DNA of 64,000 nt, taken from positions 1-64,000 of the forward strand of contig JAAFIB010000001.1 of the NCBI GenBank assembly GCA_013297725.1, written 5' to 3'. Shown here in pieces: positions 39,694 through 48,689 of this stretch; positions within the stretch are counted from its first letter, which is position 1, and each line of letters opens with the position of its first letter. Origin of the DNA: Sphingomonadales bacterium. GTDB lineage: Bacteria > Pseudomonadota > Alphaproteobacteria > Sphingomonadales > Sphingomonadaceae. The position numbers and the translations under genes were made by a program. A model generated the notes under the pieces. The model ran no database searches. It was given only the letters and a program-made list of their open reading frames with translations, and was not told the origin of the DNA.

Positions 39694-40023
39694 ATGCTTT
39701 CAATTACAAAGCCGCTGCAAATAATTGCCGCTATTGGCGTCACTCTTCTCCCCAGCATTGCCTTCGCCCAAGAACTCTCGACTGATCCGCAGGGATCGGG
39801 CGTGGTCGTCAATGCGATGCGCTGGATGCAGGGGACGTTGCTTGGAACGGTGGCAACCGCAGCAGCGGTGATCGCGATCGCCTCGGTCGGCTTTCTGATG
39901 CTGACCGGGCGTATCAACTGGCGGCACGGTGCGGTGGTAATCTTGGGCTGCTTTATCCTTTTTGGCGCAGCGAGCATCGTTGCTGGAATCCAATCGGCGG
40001 CAACGCTGACCGGTGCTGGCTGA
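39694..40023 (+). CDS. virB2: TrbC/VirB2 family pilin-like protein
   Basis: Signal peptide; TVATAAAVIAIASVGFLMLTGRINWRHGAVVILGCFILFGAASIV. Confidence 0.85.
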   Translation: MLSITKPLQIIAAIGVTLLPSIAFAQELSTDPQGSGVVVNAMRWMQGTLLGTVATAAAVIAIASVGFLMLTGRINWRHGAVVILGCFILFGAASIVAGIQSAATLTGAG

Positions 40024-40312
40024 CCCTGTGGCGCAGCTGGAACAGGACCGATTGTTCGTGGCGTTGACGCGGCCTCAGATGTTTGCAGGTGTCACATATA
40101 GCTTTTTTGTCATTAACGCGGTGCTTGCAGCGGAATTGTTCCTGATCTTCAAATCGCTTTGGGTGCTTGCACCGGCGCTAATCCTGCACGGACTTGCGGC
40201 ACTCTATTGCCTGAAAGAACCGAGAATCATCGATATCTGGCTCACCCGGTCGCGGCATTGCGGGCGCGTTCGTAATTATAGTCTGTGGCGATGCAACTCT
40301 TACCGTCCTTAA
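40013..40312 (+). CDS. virB3: VirB3 family protein (GTG start)
   Basis: DRLFVALTRPQMFAGVTYSFFVINAVLAAELFLIFKSLWVL...KEPRIIDIWL. Confidence 0.85.
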   Translation: MLADPVAQLEQDRLFVALTRPQMFAGVTYSFFVINAVLAAELFLIFKSLWVLAPALILHGLAALYCLKEPRIIDIWLTRSRHCGRVRNYSLWRCNSYRP

Positions 40313-42657
40313 GCCGCGATCCCAAAATCATTGCCCGCGAGAAACCGGCGGGCGTGCATTTGCCCTATGCGGCGCAGCGTGATGATTACACGATAGAGAC
40401 CCGCGATGGCCTATTGATGCAGTGCATTGCGTTGCGCGGTATGTTGTTTGAAACAGCCGACAGTGACGAGCTCAATTACCGAAAAGTTCTGCGCGACGCG
40501 ATGCTGCAATCGATCGGCTCTTCGCGCTTTGCGCTCTATCATCATATCATCCGGCGCAAGGTCGATATGGGGTTGGAAGGGGTGTTCCCGGATAGCTTCT
40601 CGCAAAGTCTAGATGACAAATGGCGCGCAAGGCTTGGGCAGCGTCAGCTCTATGTGAACGAGCTCTATCTGACTTTGGTGCGCAGGCCGTTGCAGGGCGG
40701 GCTTGGCATCGCTGACCGGCTGCGCGGATGGTTGGGGGCAGCGGACAACGATCGCGCTGCCAATTTTGCAACTGAGGTGCGGCAGCTGAATGCAGCGCGC
40801 GAAGCGTTGATGGCAGCGCTTGGTCAATATGGCCCGCGGCTTTTGACGGCGTATGAAAGCGAGGGCGGGCTTTATTCAGAGCCGGTGGAGTTTTTAAGCG
40901 CACTGTTCAATGGCGAGCTTGCCCCTGTGCAGCTGCCCTATGAAGATTTGGGGCTGCATATCCCTTCGCGACGGATCAGCTTTGGCCGCAATGCTATCGA
41001 GCTATCGGCTAATGGCCATATGGACCGCCGGTTCAGCGCGATTGTGTCAGTCAAAGATTATGCGGCGCACACGACGCCGGGTATGTTCGATGCCTTGATG
41101 CGGTTGCCGTGCGAGATGACCGTCAGCCAGTCCTTTGCTTTTGTTGATCGGCAATTGGCACTTGGCAAAATGAACCTAGCTTTGCGCCGGATGCGGTCAG
41201 CCGAGGATGAAGCTGTATCCCTGCGCAGCGAACTGTCCGACGCAAAGGATCAGGTTGCCGCAGGCCGCGCAGGCTTTGGCGAGCATCATATGAGCGTTGC
41301 TGTGCATGGCGAGACGCTTGAGGAAATTGACCGCCATGTCGCCGATGTCACCGCATCGCTTGCCGATCTGGGCATCAATGCGGTGCGGGAGGATATTGGC
41401 CTAGAGACGACATTCTGGGCGCAGTTTCCAGCCAACTTCAAATATATTACCCGCAGTGCGATTGTCTCGACCGGCAATTTTGCAGGGCTTGCAAGCGGGC
41501 ATAATTTTGCTGTGGGAACGCCAAGCGGCAATCATTGGGGCGAGGCGGTATCGCTGCTTGAGACCACAGCGGCGGGGCCGTATTTCTTTAACTTTCACCA
41601 TGGCGATCTGGGTAACTTTACGGTCATTGGCCCGTCTGGTTCCGGTAAGACCGTGGTGCTCAATTTCCTTTTGGCACAAGCACGCAAATATGATCCGCGC
41701 ATTATCTTCTTTGACAAAGATCGCGGTGCCGACCTGTTCATTCGCGCGATGGGCGGCAGTTATGACCGGCTGCATCCCGATGTTCCCTCGGGGCTCAATC
41801 CGTTGCAGCTCGAAGATAATCCAACGAACCGCCAGTTTTTGATCGATTGGGTGGCGCAATTGGCAGGCGGGGTGAGTGTTGAAGAAAAGGCGCAGATCAA
41901 GGACGCCATTGACGCCAATTTTGCGCAACCCAAACCGCATCGCCGCCTAAAGCATTTGGTCGAACTGTTTAGAGGCGGTGCGCGCCCGCATGGTACCGAC
42001 CTATGGTCCAGATTGAAGCCATATTGGGGTAATGGCGAACATGCGTGGCTGTTTGATAACAGCAAAGATGGAACCGACCTGACGGCGCGTGTGGTCGGAT
42101 TTGATATGACCGCGATCCTTGATGATCCGCAATTGCGAACGCCTGCCATGATGTATCTGTTCCACCGCGTCGAACAGCGGCTTGACGGGACGCCTGCCAT
42201 TATCGTTGTGGATGAAGGCTGGAAGGCACTCGACGATGACGTCTTTGTCCGGCGGATCAAGGATTGGGAGAAGACCATCCGCAAGCGCAATGGCATTGTT
42301 GGTTTCGCAACGCAAAGTGCCCGCGATGCGCTTGATTCCAAAATTGCGAGCGCGATTATCGAACAGGCCGCAACACAGATTTTCATGGTCAATCCCAAGG
42401 CGGCGCACGAGGATTATTGCACAGGCTTTGGTCTGACCGAGCATGAGCTTGATCTGGTCAGGACGCTGCCCGACAGCGCACATTGTTTCTTGATCAAACA
42501 TGGCGGCGAAAGCGTTGTCGTGCGGCTTGACCTGACAGGGGAGCCTGAATTGCTGACCGTCCTGTCAGGCCGCGAAAAGACTGTGCGGATGGCCGATGAA
42601 CTGCGCGCGAATGATAAATCCAACTGGCTGCAAAAGCTTTTGGAGCAAGTGGTATGA
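40285..42657 (+). CDS. virB4: VirB4 family T4SS ATPase
   Basis: GNFTVIGPSGSGKTVVLNFLLAQARKYDPRIIFFDKDRGADLFIRAMGG; IIVVDEGWKALDDDVF; GFATQSARDAL. Confidence 0.95.
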   Translation: MAMQLLPSLSRDPKIIAREKPAGVHLPYAAQRDDYTIETRDGLLMQCIALRGMLFETADSDELNYRKVLRDAMLQSIGSSRFALYHHIIRRKVDMGLEGVFPDSFSQSLDDKWRARLGQRQLYVNELYLTLVRRPLQGGLGIADRLRGWLGAADNDRAANFATEVRQLNAAREALMAALGQYGPRLLTAYESEGGLYSEPVEFLSALFNGELAPVQLPYEDLGLHIPSRRISFGRNAIELSANGHMDRRFSAIVSVKDYAAHTTPGMFDALMRLPCEMTVSQSFAFVDRQLALGKMNLALRRMRSAEDEAVSLRSELSDAKDQVAAGRAGFGEHHMSVAVHGETLEEIDRHVADVTASLADLGINAVREDIGLETTFWAQFPANFKYITRSAIVSTGNFAGLASGHNFAVGTPSGNHWGEAVSLLETTAAGPYFFNFHHGDLGNFTVIGPSGSGKTVVLNFLLAQARKYDPRIIFFDKDRGADLFIRAMGGSYDRLHPDVPSGLNPLQLEDNPTNRQFLIDWVAQLAGGVSVEEKAQIKDAIDANFAQPKPHRRLKHLVELFRGGARPHGTDLWSRLKPYWGNGEHAWLFDNSKDGTDLTARVVGFDMTAILDDPQLRTPAMMYLFHRVEQRLDGTPAIIVVDEGWKALDDDVFVRRIKDWEKTIRKRNGIVGFATQSARDALDSKIASAIIEQAATQIFMVNPKAAHEDYCTGFGLTEHELDLVRTLPDSAHCFLIKHGGESVVVRLDLTGEPELLTVLSGREKTVRMADELRANDKSNWLQKLLEQVV

Positions 42658-43859
42658 GTTGCACTGCACCTCCCACTGGCTCTGGGTTCTTAGCGACGAC
42701 CCTTAATAATCTCGACTGCCAAGCGCAGACCATAGGCGGCGGCGGCTATCAGGCGCTTGCCGCTTCGGGGTCGCCATTGTCGTTTGCGTTGACCGCGCTG
42801 TTGGCCATTTTTGTCGCTGTGATCGGCATTCGTTTCCTCACGGGTCGTCCGCTGGGCCTTGATGAATGGGTGGCAAGCGCGTTGAAGGTGGGTTTTGTCT
42901 TGGCGCTGACCGCCAGCTGGCCCGCCTACCGCACTGCAGTTTACGATGTTGTGCTCAAAGGACCGGCAGAGATATCTGCGTCCATCGGTCAAGCTTCGGC
43001 TTTGCCGGGATCTGACGGCGGATTGGCGGCCCGGCTGCAAGGCGTGGACAATGGCATTATGGCGCTTGTGGTCGCTGGTAGCGGACGGCTCGATGCCTCG
43101 TCGCGCGTGCCGCAAGGCGCCGTTGCGCCGCCAATGGCTGACGATACTGCGCTGGGCTGGGGGAAGACGCTGTTCGTTGCGAGCATCATCAGTAGCTTTG
43201 GACTGCTGCGTCTGGCGGGCGGGCTATTCCTTGCCCTTGCGCCGCTGTTTGCGGGCTTCCTGTTGTTTGATGCCACGCGCTTCCTGTTCTTTGGATGGCT
43301 GCGTTCGCTGATCGCGGTTGCAATCGGGTCAATCGGCCTTGCTATCGTGCTGGGGGTTCAACTGGCGATTATCGAGCCATGGCTGAGCCAAGTGCTGGCA
43401 TACCGCGCTGCCCGGATTGCGACCCTCTCTGCACCGTTCGAGCTGCTTGCACTGACGCTGGCGTTTTCGCTTATCATGCTGGGCATGTTTGCGCTTGTGC
43501 TGCGGATTGCCTTTGCGTCGGCGGTTGTCACCAAGGTACAGGCGGTGATCGAACGCGCAGCGCAAGGCTTCCCAAGTGAAGCTGCAGTAGGACGATCCAC
43601 GAATACTGCAGCCAACGACAATCTGTCCGAACGAACGCGCGCGCAAGAGATTGCACAGGTGATGAAGCAAACGCTCGACCGAGAGGGTAAAGGGGCTTCG
43701 GGATTGACCAGTAATGGCGGAATGCCGGACCGTGCTTCGCTAATTGGTAGCGCGCAGCGCGCAACTGGAACCAACAACCCAGTCCCGCTTGGCCGCAGCT
43801 ATCCGGCACCCTCGCGCCGCGTCGGCAATCAAGCCCTCAAACGAAAACCTGCATCATGA
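42654..43859 (+). CDS. virB6: VirB6/TrbL family T4SS membrane protein
   Basis: Multi-TM protein between virB4 and virB8; GRPLGLDEWVASALKVGFVLALTASWPAYRTAVYDVV. Confidence 0.85.
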   Translation: MSCTAPPTGSGFLATTLNNLDCQAQTIGGGGYQALAASGSPLSFALTALLAIFVAVIGIRFLTGRPLGLDEWVASALKVGFVLALTASWPAYRTAVYDVVLKGPAEISASIGQASALPGSDGGLAARLQGVDNGIMALVVAGSGRLDASSRVPQGAVAPPMADDTALGWGKTLFVASIISSFGLLRLAGGLFLALAPLFAGFLLFDATRFLFFGWLRSLIAVAIGSIGLAIVLGVQLAIIEPWLSQVLAYRAARIATLSAPFELLALTLAFSLIMLGMFALVLRIAFASAVVTKVQAVIERAAQGFPSEAAVGRSTNTAANDNLSERTRAQEIAQVMKQTLDREGKGASGLTSNGGMPDRASLIGSAQRATGTNNPVPLGRSYPAPSRRVGNQALKRKPAS

Positions 43860-44641
43860 CAACCGATACACGCGAAAAACTCGACGATTATTATGCTAAT
43901 GCTGGAAGCTGGGCGGACGAGCGCACGCAATCAATCTACGCATCGCGCAAAGTTGCTTGGATCGTTGCGATGGTAGCAACGGCTATCGCTTTTCTGCTTG
44001 CCATTGCGATCGTCTTTATGCTGCCGCTAAAGACGGTCGAGCCGCATACGCTTCTGGTCGATAAGCAAACCGGTTTTGTGCAAGCCCTTGATCCGTCCAA
44101 ACCGCAACAGATTGCGCCCAGCAAGGCGCTGACCCAGTCCTTCCTCGTCCAATATGTCGAGGCACGTGAAGGGTTCGATATCGCAACGGTGCAGGGCCAG
44201 TTCAAAAAGGTGGCGCTCTGGTCGTCGGGCCCCAACAAAAGCCGCTATGTGGGCGCGATGCAGGCGACCAACCCCGAAAGCCCTTTGGCGCAACTCCCGC
44301 GCAGCACAGTGATCGAAGTGACGGTGCGCTCGGTCTCGCAGCTTTCGGACAATAGCGCTCTGGTGCGCTTTGCCCGCGTTCGCCGTGACCAAGGCGGCAC
44401 CGAGCAACCGACTGAGAACTGGGTCGCAGTCATCAAATATCGCTATTCCAATGCGCCCATGACGGTCGAGGATCGCTATGTGAACCCGCTGGGTTTTGAG
44501 GTGATTGATTACCGCAAGGATGCCGAAACGCTTACCGTTGAACCTTCAGCGTCAGCGCTTCCGCCTGCTAATGTGTCAGCGCCGCTTCCCGGCCCCGTCG
44601 CGTCGCCCCCCAACCCACAACCACAAGCGCCAGTCCGGTGA
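43856..44641 (+). CDS. virB8: VirB8 family protein
   Basis: SRKVAWIVAMVATAIAFLLAIAIVFMLPLKTVEPHTLLVDKQTGFVQ; NPLGFEVIDYRKDAET. Confidence 0.9.
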   Translation: MTTDTREKLDDYYANAGSWADERTQSIYASRKVAWIVAMVATAIAFLLAIAIVFMLPLKTVEPHTLLVDKQTGFVQALDPSKPQQIAPSKALTQSFLVQYVEAREGFDIATVQGQFKKVALWSSGPNKSRYVGAMQATNPESPLAQLPRSTVIEVTVRSVSQLSDNSALVRFARVRRDQGGTEQPTENWVAVIKYRYSNAPMTVEDRYVNPLGFEVIDYRKDAETLTVEPSASALPPANVSAPLPGPVASPPNPQPQAPVR

Positions 44642-45327
44642 GGCTGTTGCTCGCCTCGATGGTGTTGGCTGCGATGCCAGCAAGCGCACAAACTTATCCG
44701 CAGCCCGGCGACGGCGATCCGCGCATTCAGACCGTTGAATATAATCCTGCGCAGATTGTGCGGTTGTCGGTTGCACCGGGCGTACAGACATTGGTCGAGC
44801 TGGCCCCCGGCGAAACCATTCAGACCATCGGCGTTGGCGACAGTGCGGCGTGGCAGGTGTCAGCGGGCAAGCGCGGCGATTTCTTCTTTGTGAAGAATGT
44901 CAGCGCAAGTGCCATCACCAATATGAGCGTAGTGACTGCAGGCCGTGTCTATAATTTCGAACTGGCACCGCCGGGCGGCTATGGTGAAACAAGCGCCTAT
45001 CATGTCAAAGTCATCTATCCGGCCCCATCGCGGGGGACGGCGACGGTCAATATCGAGCCAAGCTTTGAATACAGCCTATCGGGCGCAAAGGCGATCCGTC
45101 CAGCGAGCGTGTATCAAGAAGGGATGCGCACGATTATCGAATGGCCCGAAGACGTAGCACTGCCCGGAATCTTTATGATCGAAAATGGCAACGAGGCGCT
45201 GGTCAATGGCGAAATGCAGGATGGGCGCTTTGTCATTCCGGGAACGCCCGAGAAGCTGGTGTTCCGGCTCGACCGCAAAACCGCTTATGCGACGCGTAAA
45301 GCGATGAAGGGGGGCAATGATGAGTGA
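44638..45327 (+). CDS. virB9: VirB9/TrbG family protein (GTG start)
   Basis: GDPRIQTVEYNPAQIVRLSVAPGVQTLVELAPGETIQTIGVGDSAAWQVSAGKRGDFFFVKN. Confidence 0.92.
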   Translation: MRLLLASMVLAAMPASAQTYPQPGDGDPRIQTVEYNPAQIVRLSVAPGVQTLVELAPGETIQTIGVGDSAAWQVSAGKRGDFFFVKNVSASAITNMSVVTAGRVYNFELAPPGGYGETSAYHVKVIYPAPSRGTATVNIEPSFEYSLSGAKAIRPASVYQEGMRTIIEWPEDVALPGIFMIENGNEALVNGEMQDGRFVIPGTPEKLVFRLDRKTAYATRKAMKGGNDE

Positions 45328-46390
45328 AGCACTTCCCCTTGATGAGACCTTACCGCTGGTCGGCGAGGATCGCGGCAACCGGAGCCTTTGGTTGGGTTTG
45401 GGCGGGATCATGCTGAGCGGTATTTTGCTGTTTACAGGTCTTGAGGCTAACCGCCGGTCGAACGACGCGCCTGTTGTCCCGTCACCCAGAGACTATGCCA
45501 TCGCTACCGCACCGCGCGCAGAGCTTTTGATCCCCGAAAGCTATGGTCCTATGGGGCCGCAAACCCCCGGCTTGGTGCCGCTGAGTGCATCGCCGGTTCC
45601 CTTAACACCACAACTGCCGCCGGTTCGACTAACGCGGACGCGCCCGCCTGTGGATGTGGCTTCAATAGCGCCGCAAGCACCAGTACCCAGCTATGCCCCG
45701 CCGCCGCTGCAACCAGCAGCCCCTGAGCCGGGCCGAAGTGCGCCGGGGATCGTCTATGATATTGCGCAGGCAGCGGTCGCTGCAGTGACAGGCGCAACCA
45801 GCGCTACGCCACAAGCGACAAAGGCTATGGCGGTGGGTGGTGGTGATCGCACCTATCTCGTATCGCAAGGTACGCTGATCTATGCTGTCCTTGAAACCGC
45901 GCTCGATTCCACACAATCAGGTCAGGTGCGTGCGATGATCTCAACGCCCGTATACAATGCGCTTGGCACACAGATACTCGTCCCCAAAGGCAGCAAATTG
46001 TTTGGTGAGTATAAGGGCGATCTTGGCACAGGGCAGAACCGCGCAGCGATTATCTGGACGCGCCTGATCCGTCCCGACGGCGCAACGATATCATTGGATT
46101 CTCCTGCATCCGACCAATTGGGCCGGGCAGGGATCAAGGGCAGCGTCGATACGCATTTTGGTGAGCGGCTTTTGGGCGCGCTCCTGCAATCCACTATCGA
46201 CTTTGGAGCGGCGGTCGCCTCTCGTGCGGTCACTAGCAGCAACGGTGTGGTTGTTGCGCTTCCCAATACAGCACAGGGAGCAACTTCGCAGCTGATCCAA
46301 CCTCCACCCAAGCCGACGTTGAAGGTCCGGCACGGCACGCGCATTGCCGTGTTCGTCGCGCGTGATCTTGATTTTTCCGCAGTCGAGTGA
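45317..46390 (+). CDS. virB10: VirB10/TrbI family protein
   Basis: YLVSQGTLIYAVLETALDSTQSGQVRAMISTPVYNALGTQILVPKGSKLFGEYKGDLGTGQNRAAIIWTRLIRPDGATI. Confidence 0.95.
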   Translation: MMSEALPLDETLPLVGEDRGNRSLWLGLGGIMLSGILLFTGLEANRRSNDAPVVPSPRDYAIATAPRAELLIPESYGPMGPQTPGLVPLSASPVPLTPQLPPVRLTRTRPPVDVASIAPQAPVPSYAPPPLQPAAPEPGRSAPGIVYDIAQAAVAAVTGATSATPQATKAMAVGGGDRTYLVSQGTLIYAVLETALDSTQSGQVRAMISTPVYNALGTQILVPKGSKLFGEYKGDLGTGQNRAAIIWTRLIRPDGATISLDSPASDQLGRAGIKGSVDTHFGERLLGALLQSTIDFGAAVASRAVTSSNGVVVALPNTAQGATSQLIQPPPKPTLKVRHGTRIAVFVARDLDFSAVE

Positions 46391-46396
46391 CGCTGT

Positions 46397-47368
46397 ATGG
46401 GTGAGACGGTCTATCTCGAACATTATCTAGGCCCGCTTGGGCCCTATCTGGAAGCAAGCGACGTCACCGATATCTATATCAACCGCCCTAATGTGATATG
46501 GGTCGAGCGCTTGGGCGGGTTGGCCGAGCGCATCGCTATCAGAGGGCTCGATAGTGCGATCCTTGAACGACTATCGCGCCAGATCGCTGCACAATCTGCA
46601 CAGGGGATCAGCCGCGAACATCCCTTGCTCTCGGCAAGCCTGACTGACGGATCGCGCGTGCAGATTGCGTTGCCGCCTGCAACACGCGGTGATGTTGCTA
46701 TCGCTATCCGCAAATATGTCGTCAATGATCTCGACATTGATGCCTATGCGCAAGCAGGTGCGTTCGATGCGTTGGCCACGCAGACAGCGCGAACGCCTGT
46801 GCAAGCGGATCTCAAGGCATTGCAACAGAAGGGTGACTTTGCGGGCTTGTTAAAAACCGCGGTCAAAGAGCGGTGTAACATCTTTATCTCTGGCGGCACA
46901 TCGAGTGGAAAGACCACATTCCTCAACGCGCTTTTGAAAGAGGTCGATCGTGCCGAACGATTGATCCTGATCGAGGACACACCGGAGCTTAAAATCGCGC
47001 ATGAAAATGCCATCGGCCTCATTGCATCGCGTAGCGCGCTCGGCGAAGCGGTGGTATCGATGGAGGACTTACTCAATGCATCTCTCAGGATGCGGCCTGA
47101 CCGGATTATCCTTGGCGAGTTGCGCGGACCTGAGGCATTCACATTCCTGCGCGCCGTGAACACCGGCCACCCCGGATCGATGACCACGATCCACGCCGAC
47201 AGCCCCGAACGCGCGATTGAACAGTTGGTGCTGCTGGTGCTGGAATCAGGGACGCATCTCGATCGGGAGAGCATCGCCCATTACGTCCGCTCGAGCATCG
47301 ATGTTTACGTCCAGCTTGGGCGCATCGACGGGCGACGGGTGGTTACGGCCATCGAGCTGCGCCAATGA
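46397..47368 (+). CDS. virB11: VirB11 family T4SS ATPase
   Basis: NIFISGGTSSGKTTFLNALLKEVDRAERLILIEDTPELKI...LRMRPDRIILGELRGPEAFTFLRAVNTGHPGSMTTIHAD. Confidence 0.95.
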   Translation: MGETVYLEHYLGPLGPYLEASDVTDIYINRPNVIWVERLGGLAERIAIRGLDSAILERLSRQIAAQSAQGISREHPLLSASLTDGSRVQIALPPATRGDVAIAIRKYVVNDLDIDAYAQAGAFDALATQTARTPVQADLKALQQKGDFAGLLKTAVKERCNIFISGGTSSGKTTFLNALLKEVDRAERLILIEDTPELKIAHENAIGLIASRSALGEAVVSMEDLLNASLRMRPDRIILGELRGPEAFTFLRAVNTGHPGSMTTIHADSPERAIEQLVLLVLESGTHLDRESIAHYVRSSIDVYVQLGRIDGRRVVTAIELRQ

Positions 47369-47751
47369 TCGCCGCCGTCATCCAGCAAGCAAGCCTTGCT
47401 GACGCGCCGCCAACCGGAGCGATTGGTGCTTCTGCGAGCTGGGTCAGTGGTCTGCTCTTTGGTCCGCTCGCCACAACAATAGCCGTCATCGCTATAGCTT
47501 GGCTTGGCTTTTCGATGCTTTCAGGCAGGATCGATATCCGGCGTGGGCTTGCGGTCGTGTTTGGATGTTTCTTGCTGTTCGGGGCGAGGGGGATTGCAGA
47601 TGGGCTGCGATCATCGGCTGTGAACGAGGTTGTCCCCCCTGCTGCAAGCGGTCCACCGCCGCCGAACTTTGCCAAACCGCAACCGGTCGCCAATACGCCT
47701 AATGGATATGACCCCTATGCTGGAGCGGCTGTGATGCGGCCAGAGCCGTGA
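47365..47751 (+). CDS. Second TrbC/VirB2 family protein
   Basis: LLFGPLATTIAVIAIAWLGFSMLSGRIDIRRGLAVVFGCFLLFGARGIADGL, clearly paralogous to 39694-40023. Confidence 0.85.
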   Translation: MIAAVIQQASLADAPPTGAIGASASWVSGLLFGPLATTIAVIAIAWLGFSMLSGRIDIRRGLAVVFGCFLLFGARGIADGLRSSAVNEVVPPAASGPPPPNFAKPQPVANTPNGYDPYAGAAVMRPEP

Positions 47752-48080
47752 ATTCGTCAAACGTCATGGAAAGCCGCATAAACACGCCGACATTTTTATG
47801 GCTCTAGTGCAAAACAGTGCACTTTATGGCGATTGTACCCAGATTTTGAGCGGAAGCGCAAACGGGGTTTATCGCTAGGTTCTCTAGACAAGGGATATGG
47901 TGTTAGCAGGTTCGCAGTTCAGCGGGTAAAACGACTAGACAGTGACCTGGTTAGTGAACAATCTAGATTCAGTATTAAATACTAGATACTATATTGACAA
48001 GTCAGAAGAGAAATGAAAGTCACACATCAATAATAAGATAGGGTCTATAGAATTTCACCAGTCCTGAGGGGGTAGGGTCT

Positions 48081-48689
48081 ATGCGGCTTTGTGTGCCATC
48101 GATACAATTTGGGTTTTCCGCTGGTCTTGCAGCGATTGTCTATGTGCTGCCCGCAACGGCCCATGCATCTGAAACTGTCACGCATCAATATGATGAATTG
48201 GGACGCTTGATTTCAAGTAGTAAGTCGGGCGGGCCTGCGACAGGATCTCAAACGACGACTGCTTATGACCCCGCTGGGAACCGTTCCAATCAGACCACAA
48301 GCGGTGTATCTGGAGGCGGTGGAACACCACCACCACCACCACCACCACCACCTCCTCCTCCTCCTCCGCCGCCGCCATCGGGCAATTTGCCACCTGTTGC
48401 AAATGCAGATTCTGTGTCTGTTCTGTGCACTGCCACAACAACGATCAATGTTACCGCTAACGATACTGACCCCGAGGGTAATCTGCCATTAACAGTTCTG
48501 TCAGTCACTTTGCCGCCGCTCGATACTGCATCGGCAACCGTTATTTCGGCAAGCTCAATTCAGGTGAATGGCGCATCCTTTGCCCAATCAACTGCTGCGA
48601 CATACTCGGTGAAAGACTCGCTGGGGGGAACATCGACGGGCAATCTGACCATAGTTACTACAGGGACCTTCGCGCAATGTTCACAATGA
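48081..48689 (+). CDS. small secreted YD-repeat protein with poly-Pro linker and Ig/cadherin-like C-terminus (module B)
   Basis: Signal peptide; SETVTHQYDELGRLISSSKSGGPATGSQTTTAYDPAGNRSNQTTSG; 17 consecutive Pro; PPVANADSVSV...TVTANDTDPEG-like domain. Confidence 0.8.
   Translation: MRLCVPSIQFGFSAGLAAIVYVLPATAHASETVTHQYDELGRLISSSKSGGPATGSQTTTAYDPAGNRSNQTTSGVSGGGGTPPPPPPPPPPPPPPPPPSGNLPPVANADSVSVLCTATTTINVTANDTDPEGNLPLTVLSVTLPPLDTASATVISASSIQVNGASFAQSTAATYSVKDSLGGTSTGNLTIVTTGTFAQCSQ
48327..48377 (+). repeat. Trinucleotide repeat (CCA)8(CCT)5(CCG)3CCA encoding Pro17
   Basis: Read directly. Confidence 0.95.

Noticed and set aside
47971-47983. AGTATTAAATACT palindrome upstream of module B
   Set aside because: Perfect but short and AT-rich in an AT-rich intergenic; no matching copy seen upstream of module A.
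48327-48377. CCA/CCT/CCG tract considered as CRISPR or tandem-repeat array
   Set aside because: Simple in-frame proline codon repeat without spacers.
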